DNA of 64,000 nt from Celerinatantimonas yamalensis (GCF_046054155.1 NZ_JBEQCT010000012.1:17863-81862); one strand, 5' to 3'; counted from the first letter of the stretch, positions 27,368-36,068 are shown. Program-made: numbers and translations. Notes: generated by a model not told the origin, from the sequence alone.

Positions 27368-29176
27368 ATGACGAAGCATACAATGCTGCATCAATGGCTT
27401 GCATTGCCTAAAACATTTGTGGGATTCGCGACTTTATGGCTGCCTTGTTTGGCAATGGCCGCCCCAGTGGCGCCATCCCAAGTGCAGATCCCATCCCTTG
27501 CTTTTGATGATCAGAGTGTCGTCGTTACTTGGCAAGTACCCACTGATATTCGCCATATTCGGGATTATCAAATTATTGAAAATGGCAAAGTAATCGCAAC
27601 CGCTCAAGCGAACAATGCGACGTATGCTGCCAGTGCCCCTTATATCAAGGCTTTTTATCAACAAGACAGCGACCATTTTGCCACACCCATTGTTTGGCAA
27701 AGTGCCACCATTACCGGGCTTTTGCCTAAACATCACTATCAATTTGCAGTACAAACCATCGATGATAAAGGTGAGATTTCGCCATTAAGCCAGTCTGTCA
27801 CTGTCACCACAACTGCACGCCCAACCACACTCTCAGTAAAAAGCTATGGCGCACTCGGCGATGGCAACACGCTCGACACCAGTGCAATTCAAAAAGCGAT
27901 CAACGCTTGTCCGAAAAACTGCAAATTAGTGATCCCTGCGGGAACCTATCGCACCGGCGCACTTTTTTTGAAAAGTGACATGACGCTCTATCTTGCCAAA
28001 GGGGCTACCTTATTAGGCTCAAGTCGAGCTCAAGACTATCCCCCCATTTATAAGCTCTACCCCTATTCAAAAACGATGCGACCCGCATCCCTGATTAACG
28101 CCATTGACCCGAACCATCATGTCGCAGGGACATTTAAAAATATCCGCATTGTGGGACAAGGCACCATCGATGGCAATGGTTGGAAAACAGTGACAAAAAC
28201 CTACACCGACACCTTAGGCCAAATGCAGCCTCACTATCCATTTAGTGGCCGTGAACGTTACCAACGCGATGGCATCTTAGCTAAAAATCAGGTAGATCAG
28301 GCGCTCAAAAACGGCATGTCGCTGCACTTAGCTTACGGACAAATGCGCTCAAGTTTGATGACGCTACGCGGCGTCGACCATCTTTATATCAGTGGCATCA
28401 CCATTAAAAATCCGGCCTACCATGGTCTGATGGTTCTCACTAGCCGACATATCGTGATTAACAGCATCTACGCACAAACCTATGATGCCAATAATGGCGA
28501 TGGGGTAGAACTGGGCAATAGTCAAGATGCCCAAATATTTAACAGCTATTTTGATACAGGCGATGACAGCATTAACTTTGCCGCTGGCACTGGCAAGCTG
28601 GCGAAAAGTCAACCTAAAACCGAACAAGTGCAGATCTTTAATGACTTCTTCCATCATGGCCATGGCGCCGTTGTGTTAGGCAGCCATACGGGCGCTGGCA
28701 TAGCGAATATCAGTGCGCAAAATAGCGTGGTCGATGGCTCCAATATTGGCCTTCGCATTAAAAGCACAACCAGCATTGGGGGCAGCGTACAAAATATCTC
28801 GTTTAATAATATCGCAATGAAAAATGTCAGCCAAAATGCCCTGACGGTCACCCTTAAATACAGTGATCCAAATGCATCCATTGACTATCCAGCGGCAACT
28901 GTACCCGTATCCATTGGCCATATCCAAATGAATCATGTCAGCATGGATACCATCACCGGAAATGACCCGTCCATCAACATTCAAGGGGAAAAACAACACG
29001 CTATCTGGTATGACGCCATTGATCTCAATGATGTTAAGTTGCGTCGTGTGAGCGCAGCCTTTATTGAAGATCTCAAAAATAGCAACTTCACGGATGTGCG
29101 GTTTAGCAACAGCAAACAGCCCTGGCATGTACAACATGTTCACAATGTCACCATCAACGGCCACTTGATGAACTAA
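27368..29176 (+). CDS. GH28 exo-polygalacturonase with N-terminal fibronectin III-like domain (PehX-like)
   Basis: This 602-residue secreted pectinase has a signal peptide ending near AMA-AP, a FnIII-like domain at about residues 35-150 (VVTWQVPTDIRHIRDYQIIENGK) and a GH28 right-handed beta-helix. The beta-helix opens with SVKSYGALGDGNTLDTSAIQKAI. Catalytic motifs are all present: NGDGVELGNS, FDTGDDSIN (paired Asp), HHGHGAVVLGSHTGAG and GLRIKS. Length and layout equal the exo-poly-alpha-galacturonosidase PehX of Dickeya as I know it, which releases digalacturonate from pectin. It implies contact with plant or algal material. No other pectin genes are in the window. The ribosome site is weak. 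Confidence 0.92.
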   Translation: MTKHTMLHQWLALPKTFVGFATLWLPCLAMAAPVAPSQVQIPSLAFDDQSVVVTWQVPTDIRHIRDYQIIENGKVIATAQANNATYAASAPYIKAFYQQDSDHFATPIVWQSATITGLLPKHHYQFAVQTIDDKGEISPLSQSVTVTTTARPTTLSVKSYGALGDGNTLDTSAIQKAINACPKNCKLVIPAGTYRTGALFLKSDMTLYLAKGATLLGSSRAQDYPPIYKLYPYSKTMRPASLINAIDPNHHVAGTFKNIRIVGQGTIDGNGWKTVTKTYTDTLGQMQPHYPFSGRERYQRDGILAKNQVDQALKNGMSLHLAYGQMRSSLMTLRGVDHLYISGITIKNPAYHGLMVLTSRHIVINSIYAQTYDANNGDGVELGNSQDAQIFNSYFDTGDDSINFAAGTGKLAKSQPKTEQVQIFNDFFHHGHGAVVLGSHTGAGIANISAQNSVVDGSNIGLRIKSTTSIGGSVQNISFNNIAMKNVSQNALTVTLKYSDPNASIDYPAATVPVSIGHIQMNHVSMDTITGNDPSINIQGEKQHAIWYDAIDLNDVKLRRVSAAFIEDLKNSNFTDVRFSNSKQPWHVQHVHNVTINGHLMN

Positions 29177-29196
29177 CTTAATAAGAACTATCATCG

Positions 29197-29237
29197 CGCC
29201 CATCCTCGCACCATGCAAAGATGGGCAAAGATGGGCG
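29197..29237. terminator. Repeat-containing hairpin between convergent genes
   Basis: CGCCCATC pairs with GATGGGCG. The right side is built of three near-identical 10-bp units (GATGGGCAAA, GATGGGCGAA, GATAGGCAAA; 29220-29249), so alternative pairings exist. It lies between the polygalacturonase and permease stops. Rightward it leads into AAAAATTATTT. Terminator function is plausible but not certain. Confidence 0.45.
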
Positions 29238-29251
29238 AAGATAGGCAAAAA

Positions 29252-30088
29252 TTATTTAATTCCAGAGAAACCAAAGCTGCGCATAAACTGTTTTTGAAAC
29301 AATAAAAAGGCGATCACTAGTGGTGCGCACACCATCAAGGTTCCAGCACTGACCAGTCCCCAATCACCGCCAGATTCTGCGCCCATGGCAAACGAGACTA
29401 AGCCAATGGTCAAAAGTTGTTTACTCGGGTCGCTTAAGACCATCAGTGGCCACAGATATTCATTCCAGTGATAGGTGACACTGACCACGGCAAAGGCGAG
29501 CATCGCTGGGCGAGCCATCGGGATCAATACATACCAAAGTACCTGCCACCAGTTTGCCCCCTCAAGTACGGCGGCCTCTTCTAACTCTTTAGGAATATTT
29601 AAAAAGGTCTGACGCATTAAAAACACCCCAATCCCTGAAGCAAAATAAGGCAACATAGCACCCGTTAAGGTATCAAGCAGTCCCATCGATTTAAGCGTCA
29701 GCAAATTCGGCACCATCACCATCACGGGCATAATCATCATCTGCATTAAAAACCCGTAGAACAAAAGATTTTTACCCGCAAACTCATAGTAAGCAAACAC
29801 ATACCCCACCACCGTGATCGCAACCAGTTGAACCAACAAGGTACCAAAGGTAAAAAACAGCGTATTGCCATACAATTGCAACCAATCAGCACTTTGCCAT
29901 GCCTCACTAAAATGGCTCAAGGTCACTGGCGTGCTTGGTATCAGCGATGCCATCGCACCGCCAAACAGCGTTTGCCCAAATGAAGATTTCACCATCCATA
30001 AAATTGGCGACAACCACAAAATAGCCAAACACAGCATCACGAGCACGCCAATGCCCGCACCAAGGGTCAACTTGCGATTAATGTGCAT
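29252..30088 (-). CDS. ABC transporter permease, UgpE/MalG-like
   Basis: This permease of about 278 residues has six helices and the CUT1-family coupling loop EEAAVLEGANWWQVLWYVLIPMARPAMLAF (split, about residues 180-209). It is the second membrane subunit of the importer whose ATPase is at 32300-33370. The ATG at 30088 (MHINRKL) is preferred because AAGGGA lies 8 nt upstream; it overlaps the upstream permease gene by 11 bp, a sign of translational coupling. Its role in sn-glycerol-3-phosphate or glycerophosphodiester import is inferred from the adjacent gpdQ gene. Confidence 0.9.
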   Translation of the reverse strand: MHINRKLTLGAGIGVLVMLCLAILWLSPILWMVKSSFGQTLFGGAMASLIPSTPVTLSHFSEAWQSADWLQLYGNTLFFTFGTLLVQLVAITVVGYVFAYYEFAGKNLLFYGFLMQMMIMPVMVMVPNLLTLKSMGLLDTLTGAMLPYFASGIGVFLMRQTFLNIPKELEEAAVLEGANWWQVLWYVLIPMARPAMLAFAVVSVTYHWNEYLWPLMVLSDPSKQLLTIGLVSFAMGAESGGDWGLVSAGTLMVCAPLVIAFLLFQKQFMRSFGFSGIK

Positions 30089-30944
30089 AGTGAGTTCCCT
30101 TCTCAAGCATTCGTAAATTAAACACCGTCACTGCCATCATCACCACTAATAAAACGAAGGTGGCTGCCGAAGCTTTGCCATAGTCATTGGTTTGGGTCGC
30201 CAATTGGGTAATATAGTAAAGCAAGACATTAGTCGACTGATCGGGGCCACCTTGCGTCATCACCGCCACATGATCAATTTGCGTAACCGCGTAGATAAAT
30301 GCCACTGTCACAACAAAGTTGATGGTCGGACGCAGCAGCGGCAAGGTAACTGAATAGAATATCTGAAAACGATTAGCCCCTTCCATACGTGCTGCATCGA
30401 TCACCTCATCTGGAATCGCCTGCAACCCCGCCAAAAAGAACAACATGTAATAGCCGGTAAACTTCCATACGCCAAGTGCGGCCATGGCGATCAGCGCAGA
30501 GCTTTTAAGCCCCAAATAATTGGTATTCATCCAGCCAAATAATTGGCTCAAGTAGTAATCCAACAACCCCATGGACGGCAGGTAGACAAATAAAAACAGG
30601 GTAGCAACGCTGACTAGCGGCAAGACCATCGGCATAAATATCACCGCTCGTAACCCTTGGTTAAAGCGGGTATTACGTTGTAGCAATAGGGCTAGAGCCA
30701 ACGCTAACAACAAACTAGGCACCAACGTCATGACAATATAGATCACGTTGTTATAGCTGGCTTGCCAAAACACCGGATCGGCAAACAGTCGCTGATAATT
30801 TGCCCACCCAACGAAGTGAACATGATTAACCAAACGCGTATCAAATAAACTATCAATGACCGAACGAACAAACGGCAAGTAGGTAAATAGCCCTAAGAAA
30901 ACGAGCGTCGGTAGCAGTAATAAATAAGGACGAGCACGCAGCAC
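30078..30944 (-). CDS. ABC transporter permease, UgpA/MalF-like
   Basis: This permease of about 288 residues begins with the CUT1 wording RPYLLLLPTLVFLGLFTYLPF. The coupling loop reads DEVIDAARMEGANRFQIFYSVTLPLLRPT. It forms the channel with the downstream UgpE-like subunit. The start is best placed at the GTG at 30944, with AAGGAGG 5 nt upstream; a TTG one codon earlier is too close to that site. A hairpin separates it from the binding-protein gene and may lower permease expression relative to the binding protein. Confidence 0.9.
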   Translation of the reverse strand: MLRARPYLLLLPTLVFLGLFTYLPFVRSVIDSLFDTRLVNHVHFVGWANYQRLFADPVFWQASYNNVIYIVMTLVPSLLLALALALLLQRNTRFNQGLRAVIFMPMVLPLVSVATLFLFVYLPSMGLLDYYLSQLFGWMNTNYLGLKSSALIAMAALGVWKFTGYYMLFFLAGLQAIPDEVIDAARMEGANRFQIFYSVTLPLLRPTINFVVTVAFIYAVTQIDHVAVMTQGGPDQSTNVLLYYITQLATQTNDYGKASAATFVLLVVMMAVTVFNLRMLEKGTHYAH

Positions 30945-30966
30945 CAAAGCCTCCTTGAGCGATGAA

Positions 30967-30985
30967 AGCCCGCTTAACGCGGGCT
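30967..30985 (-). promoter_or_regulatory. Intercistronic hairpin between binding-protein and permease genes
   Basis: AGCCCGC/GCGGGCT with a 5-nt loop lies directly after the binding-protein stop (30996) and just before the permease ribosome site. On the coding strand it is followed by only TTTC. Such stems commonly protect the upstream mRNA or attenuate read-through, giving excess periplasmic binding protein. Function here is inferred from position. Confidence 0.55.
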
Positions 30986-30995
30986 CTTAGATAGA

Positions 30996-32303
30996 TTATT
31001 GTTGATCAAGTGCAGTCTGCTGCTGATAAGGCGCTAAGATTTTATCGGCATTGGCCTGTGCAGTGGCAGCGGCCTGTTGCGGCGTGATATCCGGGCTACT
31101 AATCATCGCTGCGAGCTGATTTTCCATCGCTTGACGAACGGCTACCGTTTCATAAGTAGAATACCAAGGATAGGCGTATTTAAGCTGCTTAAAGGCCACC
31201 AATGCACTTGGGTATTTGTTTAAAAAGGCCTTCATTTCAGGAAGATCATAGGCTTGTTTGCGCGGGGCAAAGTAACCGGTAAAGCGTGACCACTGACCGT
31301 TGATCTTCGGGCTCACCAAATACTGCAACAAGGTATAGGCGGCTTTTTTCTGATCCGTGCTAATCCCTTTAAATGAAACCAATGACGCGCCGCCAATGAT
31401 CACCCCACGACGAACATTTTTCGGCAGCATTGCGACCCCAAGGTGGAATGATTTCGCATGGCTACGAATAAAGCTTAAAGAGCCGGTCGACATCACCGTC
31501 ATACCCAGTTTACCCGAGAGGAACTGCGCATCGATCTGTTTGCTATCAAGCACCCCTTTTGGCATCGTTTTATCTTTAAATATTAAATCTTTATATAAAT
31601 CCAACGCGCCGATGGTGGTGACCGAGTTATAATAGACTTCACCGGGGTAATCCGGGTTATTGAAAAAGCCGCCATTGGCATGTACAAATGATGATAAAAC
31701 CCAACCGCCATAGTCATTGTTGGTCGATGGCAACATGATGCCCCATTGACCTTGGCTCAAATTAGTAAGTTTGCGAGCATCTTCACGCAGTTCAGCCCAA
31801 GTATTCGGCGCATGAGCGATCCCTGCCTTGTTAAACAGATCTTTATTGTAATAAAGCACAGGTGTGGAGTTGTGAAATGGGATGGCATACGCTTTACCAT
31901 CAAACATGGCATTTTTTTGTACGGCCTTCCAAAAATTCGCCTTTAAAAAGGCTGTCGCATCATGCTCTTTACCATATTTAAACAGTGCATCCATCGGCAA
32001 AATTTCATCATTAATTGCCAAGTCAGCCGTATAGTTGGCAGACATGATCACCAACGCAGGTGGATTGCCAGCTTTAGCCGCAGCTTCTGCTTTTTGTTTG
32101 GTCGTATCATAGCTACCCGTAAAAATCGGTCGCACTTTGATATTGGGATGTTCTTGATTAAAGTTTTTGATGAGTTTATTCATCTCGACAGTCAACTTGC
32201 CATCCACAGGGGCTGGGAACATCATATCAATATGGGTTGCGGCCATCGTCGGCGCTATAGTTCCCGCGGCAATGATGGCTGCGAGCAACGTCTGTTTGTT
32301 CAT
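30996..32303 (-). CDS. Extracellular solute-binding protein, UgpB-like
   Basis: This 435-residue family 1 binding protein has a signal peptide cleaved near TMA-ATHIDMMF. Ligand-pocket wording typical of UgpB is visible: HNSTPVLYYNKDLFNKAGI, GGWVLSSFVHANGG and LSGKLGMTVMSTGSL. UgpB binds glycerol-3-phosphate and glycerophosphocholine-type diesters. The gene overlaps the ATPase gene by 4 bp (ATGA). The binding-pocket residues needed to tell phosphodiester from sugar ligands cannot be confirmed by eye, but the PhoB-like sites and gpdQ support a phosphodiester. Confidence 0.87.
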   Translation of the reverse strand: MNKQTLLAAIIAAGTIAPTMAATHIDMMFPAPVDGKLTVEMNKLIKNFNQEHPNIKVRPIFTGSYDTTKQKAEAAAKAGNPPALVIMSANYTADLAINDEILPMDALFKYGKEHDATAFLKANFWKAVQKNAMFDGKAYAIPFHNSTPVLYYNKDLFNKAGIAHAPNTWAELREDARKLTNLSQGQWGIMLPSTNNDYGGWVLSSFVHANGGFFNNPDYPGEVYYNSVTTIGALDLYKDLIFKDKTMPKGVLDSKQIDAQFLSGKLGMTVMSTGSLSFIRSHAKSFHLGVAMLPKNVRRGVIIGGASLVSFKGISTDQKKAAYTLLQYLVSPKINGQWSRFTGYFAPRKQAYDLPEMKAFLNKYPSALVAFKQLKYAYPWYSTYETVAVRQAMENQLAAMISSPDITPQQAAATAQANADKILAPYQQQTALDQQ

Positions 32304-33370
32304 AGAAGATCCTTATCGGCTATCCGTTGTTGAGTCGCACCAGAGAACAGGTGAACCCGCTCTGGTAAAAAGTGACAAGTAACCGTCGCATCCACATCGG
32401 GCAGCGACACATCGTTTTCACAAAAAAATTGCAATGGACCAAACGCTGTTTGCAAACACACCAGTCGAACATGACCCAGCAGCTCATGGCGCAGTAACTG
32501 ACCACTCATTTGATAACGACCATCAGCACTGGGACCGAGCTTGATATGTTCAGGGCGAAGTCCCAACCACACTTTCGACTCATCGACATCTAACTGAACC
32601 GTCCAATCACACAGCTGTAGCTGTTGATTTTGCAAAGGAAGTGACCATAAGTTCATGCTCGGTGAGCCGATAAAACTCGCAACGAATAAGTTGGCAGGCG
32701 AGTGATAGAGCGCTTCTGGCGAACCAATCTGCTGGATCTCCCCTTTATCAAGCACCACAATGCGATCCGCCATAGTCATCGCTTCAACTTGGTCGTGGGT
32801 CACATAGACAGTGGTGGTTTTCAGTCGCGCATGCAGCGCCATGATGCCATCGCGCACTTCATGGCGCAGTTTGGCATCTAAATTTGAGAGGGGCTCATCC
32901 ATTAAAAATAATCGAGGATCGCGCACAATAGCTCGCGCCATCGCAACGCGTTGCCGTTGCCCACCCGATAGTTCTTTAGGGCGGCGTTTGAGTAATTCAT
33001 CCAGTTGTAACATCGCCACCGTCTGCGCGAGTAAATCGCGTTTATCCCGCAGTTTTTCTCCACGCACTTTCATGCCAAAGGTGATGTTTTGCTCCACGCT
33101 CATATGCGGAAACAACGCATAGCTTTGAAAGATCATCGAAAAATTACGGACTTTTGGCGAGCTATGAGTGATCTCTTTACCATCACAATAGAGCGCCCCG
33201 GAAGACACCGGCTCAAGACCGGCAATCATCCGCAATAAGGTCGACTTACCACAGCCGGAGGCACCCACTAAGACTAAAAACTCGCCATCTGCAATCTCTA
33301 AACTAAGATCATTAATAACCGTAGCTGTTTCATACGCTTTATGGATATGGGTTAATTTAACCTGGCTCAT
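32300..33370 (-). CDS. ABC transporter ATP-binding protein, UgpC/MalK-like
   Basis: This 356-residue ATPase has Walker A GASGCGKST, a Q-loop in IFQSYALFPHMSV, signature LSGGQRQRV, Walker B LFLMDEPLSNLD and the switch His in YVTHDQVEAM. The C-terminal TOBE region (from about residue 240) contains GLRPEHIKLG, as in UgpC and MalK. It powers the two permeases downstream. Start and the gpdQ stop overlap by 4 bp, so translation is coupled. The order gpdQ-ugpC-ugpB-ugpA-ugpE differs from the E. coli ugpBAECQ order. Confidence 0.93.
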   Translation of the reverse strand: MSQVKLTHIHKAYETATVINDLSLEIADGEFLVLVGASGCGKSTLLRMIAGLEPVSSGALYCDGKEITHSSPKVRNFSMIFQSYALFPHMSVEQNITFGMKVRGEKLRDKRDLLAQTVAMLQLDELLKRRPKELSGGQRQRVAMARAIVRDPRLFLMDEPLSNLDAKLRHEVRDGIMALHARLKTTTVYVTHDQVEAMTMADRIVVLDKGEIQQIGSPEALYHSPANLFVASFIGSPSMNLWSLPLQNQQLQLCDWTVQLDVDESKVWLGLRPEHIKLGPSADGRYQMSGQLLRHELLGHVRLVCLQTAFGPLQFFCENDVSLPDVDATVTCHFLPERVHLFSGATQQRIADKDLL

Positions 33371-34182
33371 TGAACTACTCTTTCATTCACCCAAGGAAAA
33401 CGGCGCATCCCTTGCAGACCGCTAAAATGATGTTGATAACTCACCCATCGGCCATTATCGGTGACGGTATGGATAAGGCATGATGCTTGGCCAAATTGAT
33501 AATAGGGGGTGCTATCATTTTGATAAACGGGGATTTGCACTGATGTTGCTGGGGCCGCCGCAATGATTAATTGCTGATAACTGGTGATACTAAAACAATG
33601 ATTATGCCCACAATATATACCGCTGAAATGCGAATAACGCTGCGCGAATGTAAGCAAGGTATCACCGTTTAGACAACAGATAGGGTCCATATGCGCCGAG
33701 TTCATTGATATCGGGGGATGATGCATAAAGACAACCACTGGTTTATCACAACTTTTAAGCTGCACCTCAATCCAGTCAAGAGATGCTTCACTCAAATGCC
33801 CGTATGTTTGTCCTAGCACAGTTGAGTCAACAAATAACAAGCGATGAAACGGATACTCCACGGCATAACGCATCTCGCCAGCTTGTTGCAAAGGTGGGCA
33901 TAACGGCGCGAACGCATCAATAAATGCCGCGCGCTCATCATGGTTGCCGTTAATCACATACAGCGGACAGCGGATATAACTTAAAATTTTGGCTGCTGCT
34001 TGATACTGTGCGCTGATTCCATCGTTACTGATGTCACCCGTAATGACTACCGCATCCACGGGTTCATGCAGCTGATTAAGCTGATGGATAATATCGGCAT
34101 TTTGGGCATTCACATCAACGCTGCCATATAAGCGCTCACCTGCGCTCACAAAATGCATATCACTTAATTGGGCAATTCGCAT
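33367..34182 (-). CDS. gpdQ: Glycerophosphodiesterase of the GpdQ metallophosphoesterase type
   Basis: This 271-residue binuclear metallophosphoesterase hydrolyses glycerophosphodiesters to glycerol-3-phosphate and an alcohol. Metal ligands fall on the same numbers as in Klebsiella (Enterobacter) aerogenes GpdQ: Asp8 and His10 (LSDMH), Asp50 (TGD), Asn80 (NGNHD), His154/155 (FMHHPP) and His193/His195 (CGHNH). The opening RLYGSVDVNAQNAD also matches GpdQ closely. It is the first gene of the operon, so the importer likely brings in its substrate. GAGGTAAG precedes the ATG. Upstream lie PhoB half-sites. Unlike UgpQ this is not a GDPD TIM barrel. Confidence 0.93.
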   Translation of the reverse strand: MRIAQLSDMHFVSAGERLYGSVDVNAQNADIIHQLNQLHEPVDAVVITGDISNDGISAQYQAAAKILSYIRCPLYVINGNHDERAAFIDAFAPLCPPLQQAGEMRYAVEYPFHRLLFVDSTVLGQTYGHLSEASLDWIEVQLKSCDKPVVVFMHHPPISMNSAHMDPICCLNGDTLLTFAQRYSHFSGIYCGHNHCFSITSYQQLIIAAAPATSVQIPVYQNDSTPYYQFGQASCLIHTVTDNGRWVSYQHHFSGLQGMRRFPWVNERVVQ

Positions 34183-34231
34183 CGTTACTTACCTCAGTGC
34201 CTTTTCATGTCTGCCAAATTAGAGTGATTTG

Positions 34232-34271
34232 ATGACATTGCAATGAAGTTAAAATGACAGAACGGTGACAT
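34232..34271 (-). promoter_or_regulatory. Two tandem Pho boxes (four PhoB half-sites) upstream of gpdQ
   Basis: Read toward gpdQ the strand shows ATGTCAC, CTGTCAT, ACTTCAT and ATGTCAT, starting exactly 11 bp apart with 4-bp spacers. This is the classic Pho box geometry (CTGTCAT-like direct repeats). A -10-like TCTAAT lies 8 bp further on (about 34219-34224) and the gpdQ ATG is 50 bp from the last half-site. PhoB activation on phosphate starvation is therefore strongly suggested. The rest of the gap up to 34537 has no gene; it holds a 10-bp direct repeat ATGAGCTAGC near 34456 and 34508. Confidence 0.85.
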
Positions 34272-34537
34272 TAATCGGCGTAGACTATTGATTAATATAA
34301 AATTAATTAGTAATAAACGAAACGTTCTAAGGACTTACAGCCGCCGTTGGCAATGGATTGTCTCATCTTGGAATTACATCCCACCCCAATCGTCGCAATA
34401 CTGATAGGCAACGGCTCACTGAGCCATCCGCTGACACCCAAATGACTTTGGGTGATGAGCTAGCGCTGTTTGACTTGAAGTATTCGGCGTCACATGACGT
34501 TTTAAAATGAGCTAGCCCGGCGGCAATAAATGGTGGC

Positions 34538-34975
34538 TTAAATTGTCTGAGCGAAACGCAAAGAAGTTGCCAATAGATTGCAGCGAAAGTAAAAACGATG
34601 CCCTAACGCATTACTCAACGGGGTATCTAACACTATCTTTTTGCACCCTAATATAATGGCTTGATCGCGTAAAAAGACCAATAGCTGTTCCCCATAGCCC
34701 TGACTTCGCACATGTTGGTCTGTCACTAGATCATCAACATAGAGAAATCGCCCATGGGCTAAGTTTTCTTCAACCCGATAACCTGCCATAGCCACCGCTA
34801 CCTGCTTATCATAGAGTGCAATAATGCAATACCCTTGCTGGCGCTGGCGCTGCCAGCATTGAATAAATTCGTCAACTGTTTGCAGATTAGGACGCAGTTG
34901 AGTGACCAATGGATAAAGCACTTCGACCTCACTTGGCGCTGTTATTTCTTTAAGCTGATAACGCTGTGGCTTCAT
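34538..34975 (-). CDS. GNAT-family N-acetyltransferase
   Basis: This acetyltransferase of about 145 residues has the acetyl-CoA motif A region LYVDDLVTDQHVRSQGYGEQLLVFLRDQA, with the Q/RxxGxG/A loop as RSQGYG. The C-terminal DTPLSNALGHRFYFRCNL completes the fold. The start at 34975 overlaps the upstream AhpD-like gene stop (ATGA), so the two are translationally coupled. The acceptor is unknown. It belongs to a small MarR-controlled unit. Confidence 0.88.
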   Translation of the reverse strand: MKPQRYQLKEITAPSEVEVLYPLVTQLRPNLQTVDEFIQCWQRQRQQGYCIIALYDKQVAVAMAGYRVEENLAHGRFLYVDDLVTDQHVRSQGYGEQLLVFLRDQAIILGCKKIVLDTPLSNALGHRFYFRCNLLATSLRFAQTI

Positions 34976-35472
34976 GCTTGGCGCTCCACTGCAATCAACT
35001 GGGCTGCGGGGATCATAGGCGTAAATTTCAGTCCACCAGCGATGCGATTCCACGCGTTGATGTTGGCAATAGCCGCAGTTAAATAGCCTATCTCAGCGAT
35101 AGAAAATTGCTGTGTTAGTTTGTCAAAACATGCTGAATCAACAGATTGTTGCGCCATCATTGTCAATGTTTCAGCCCACTCAAGTGCGACCCGCTCACGC
35201 ACTGAATAACAATCCACGTCATGCCACACCGAGAGCAAATTGATTTTTGCGATAGGCAACGCTAATTTTTGCACCATGTTCAGATGCAATTGCAGACAAA
35301 ACGCGCAGCCATTGATTTGAGAAACTCTGATTTTTAGCAATTCAGTTAATGATTTTTCAAGGCCCGAATCATCAATGGCTTGACCTAACGCAGTTAACGC
35401 CGCCACAACCGCTGGTGCCAACCTCTTGTAAGATGCATAGTCAATACGAGCGGATTTATCACTACTTGTCAT
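34972..35472 (-). CDS. Carboxymuconolactone decarboxylase / AhpD-like protein
   Basis: This protein of about 166 residues has the CMD/AhpD helical core with the redox motif NGCAFCLQLH (CxxC plus His), the peroxidase-reductase active site of AhpD-like proteins. Such proteins usually act as alkylhydroperoxide-type reductases or electrophile detoxifiers. The ATG at 35472 has GGAGAG 6 nt upstream; a longer open frame upstream lacks family similarity. It is divergent from a MarR regulator across a 69-bp gap that holds an inverted repeat. Confidence 0.9.
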   Translation of the reverse strand: MTSSDKSARIDYASYKRLAPAVVAALTALGQAIDDSGLEKSLTELLKIRVSQINGCAFCLQLHLNMVQKLALPIAKINLLSVWHDVDCYSVRERVALEWAETLTMMAQQSVDSACFDKLTQQFSIAEIGYLTAAIANINAWNRIAGGLKFTPMIPAAQLIAVERQA

Positions 35473-35504
35473 TTCTTTCTCTCCAACAAAGTTATAATAT
35501 AAGA

Positions 35505-35522
35505 ATTCGAACATATTTGAAT
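35505..35522. promoter_or_regulatory. Probable MarR operator between divergent genes
   Basis: ATTCGAA-CATA-TTTGAAT matches as an inverted repeat at 6 of 7 positions and sits in the centre of the 69-bp gap between the AhpD-like gene and the MarR gene. MarR proteins typically bind such 16-20-bp palindromes over their own promoters. Both genes would be repressed together. Confidence 0.55.
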
Positions 35523-35541
35523 ATATCAGAACTCTTACATT

Positions 35542-36021
35542 ATGAGCAATAAGAAAAACACGCGCGTTAATATTCCAGCCATTGGCGAAGAAAAACGAGG
35601 TGAGCAAGGTCATATAGGCTACCTGCTACGTCAAGCTCACGCAGCGCAGCGAATTCGAATGGAGAAAGCATTGGCGCAACTGGCAATCACCTTGCCACAG
35701 TTTTCAGTATTAACCATGTTGGTGGCCTATCCTGGGGCATCCGGCGCAGATTTAGCTAAATTGTCCTTACTAACGCCGCAAACAATGAGTGTCATTCTCA
35801 GCAATTTAGAAAAAGCGAAATTAATTACCCGCCACCCAAATAAAGAACATGGGCGCATTCAACTCATCGATATGACCAGTGAGGGTTTGGCGCTGCTGGC
35901 ACAATGTAAATTAATTGCCGAATCGGTAGAAAAAGAGCTACTCGACGGCATCACGCCAGATGAAGAAGGTATTGTCAGACGTTGGCTGGTTGATGTTGCC
36001 AAAGGCCACAAAGCATTGTGA
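35542..36021 (+). CDS. MarR-family transcriptional regulator
   Basis: This 159-residue winged-helix regulator has its recognition region in YPGASGADLAKLSLLTPQTMSVILSNLEKAKLITRHP and the wing in NKEHGRIQLIDMTSEG. There is one Cys (ALLAQCKL), so OhrR-like thiol sensing by a conserved N-terminal Cys is not evident. Position suggests autorepression and control of the AhpD-like/GNAT pair. The inducer is unknown. Confidence 0.92.
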   Translation: MSNKKNTRVNIPAIGEEKRGEQGHIGYLLRQAHAAQRIRMEKALAQLAITLPQFSVLTMLVAYPGASGADLAKLSLLTPQTMSVILSNLEKAKLITRHPNKEHGRIQLIDMTSEGLALLAQCKLIAESVEKELLDGITPDEEGIVRRWLVDVAKGHKAL

Positions 36022-36068
36022 ATATAAGATAAGCGGGATAAGCGGTATCACAAGCAAAAAACGGTTGC

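Noticed and set aside
28676..29248. 190-codon minus-strand reading frame
   Set aside because: It is antisense to the beta-helix of the GH28 enzyme, whose catalytic motifs are all in the plus frame.
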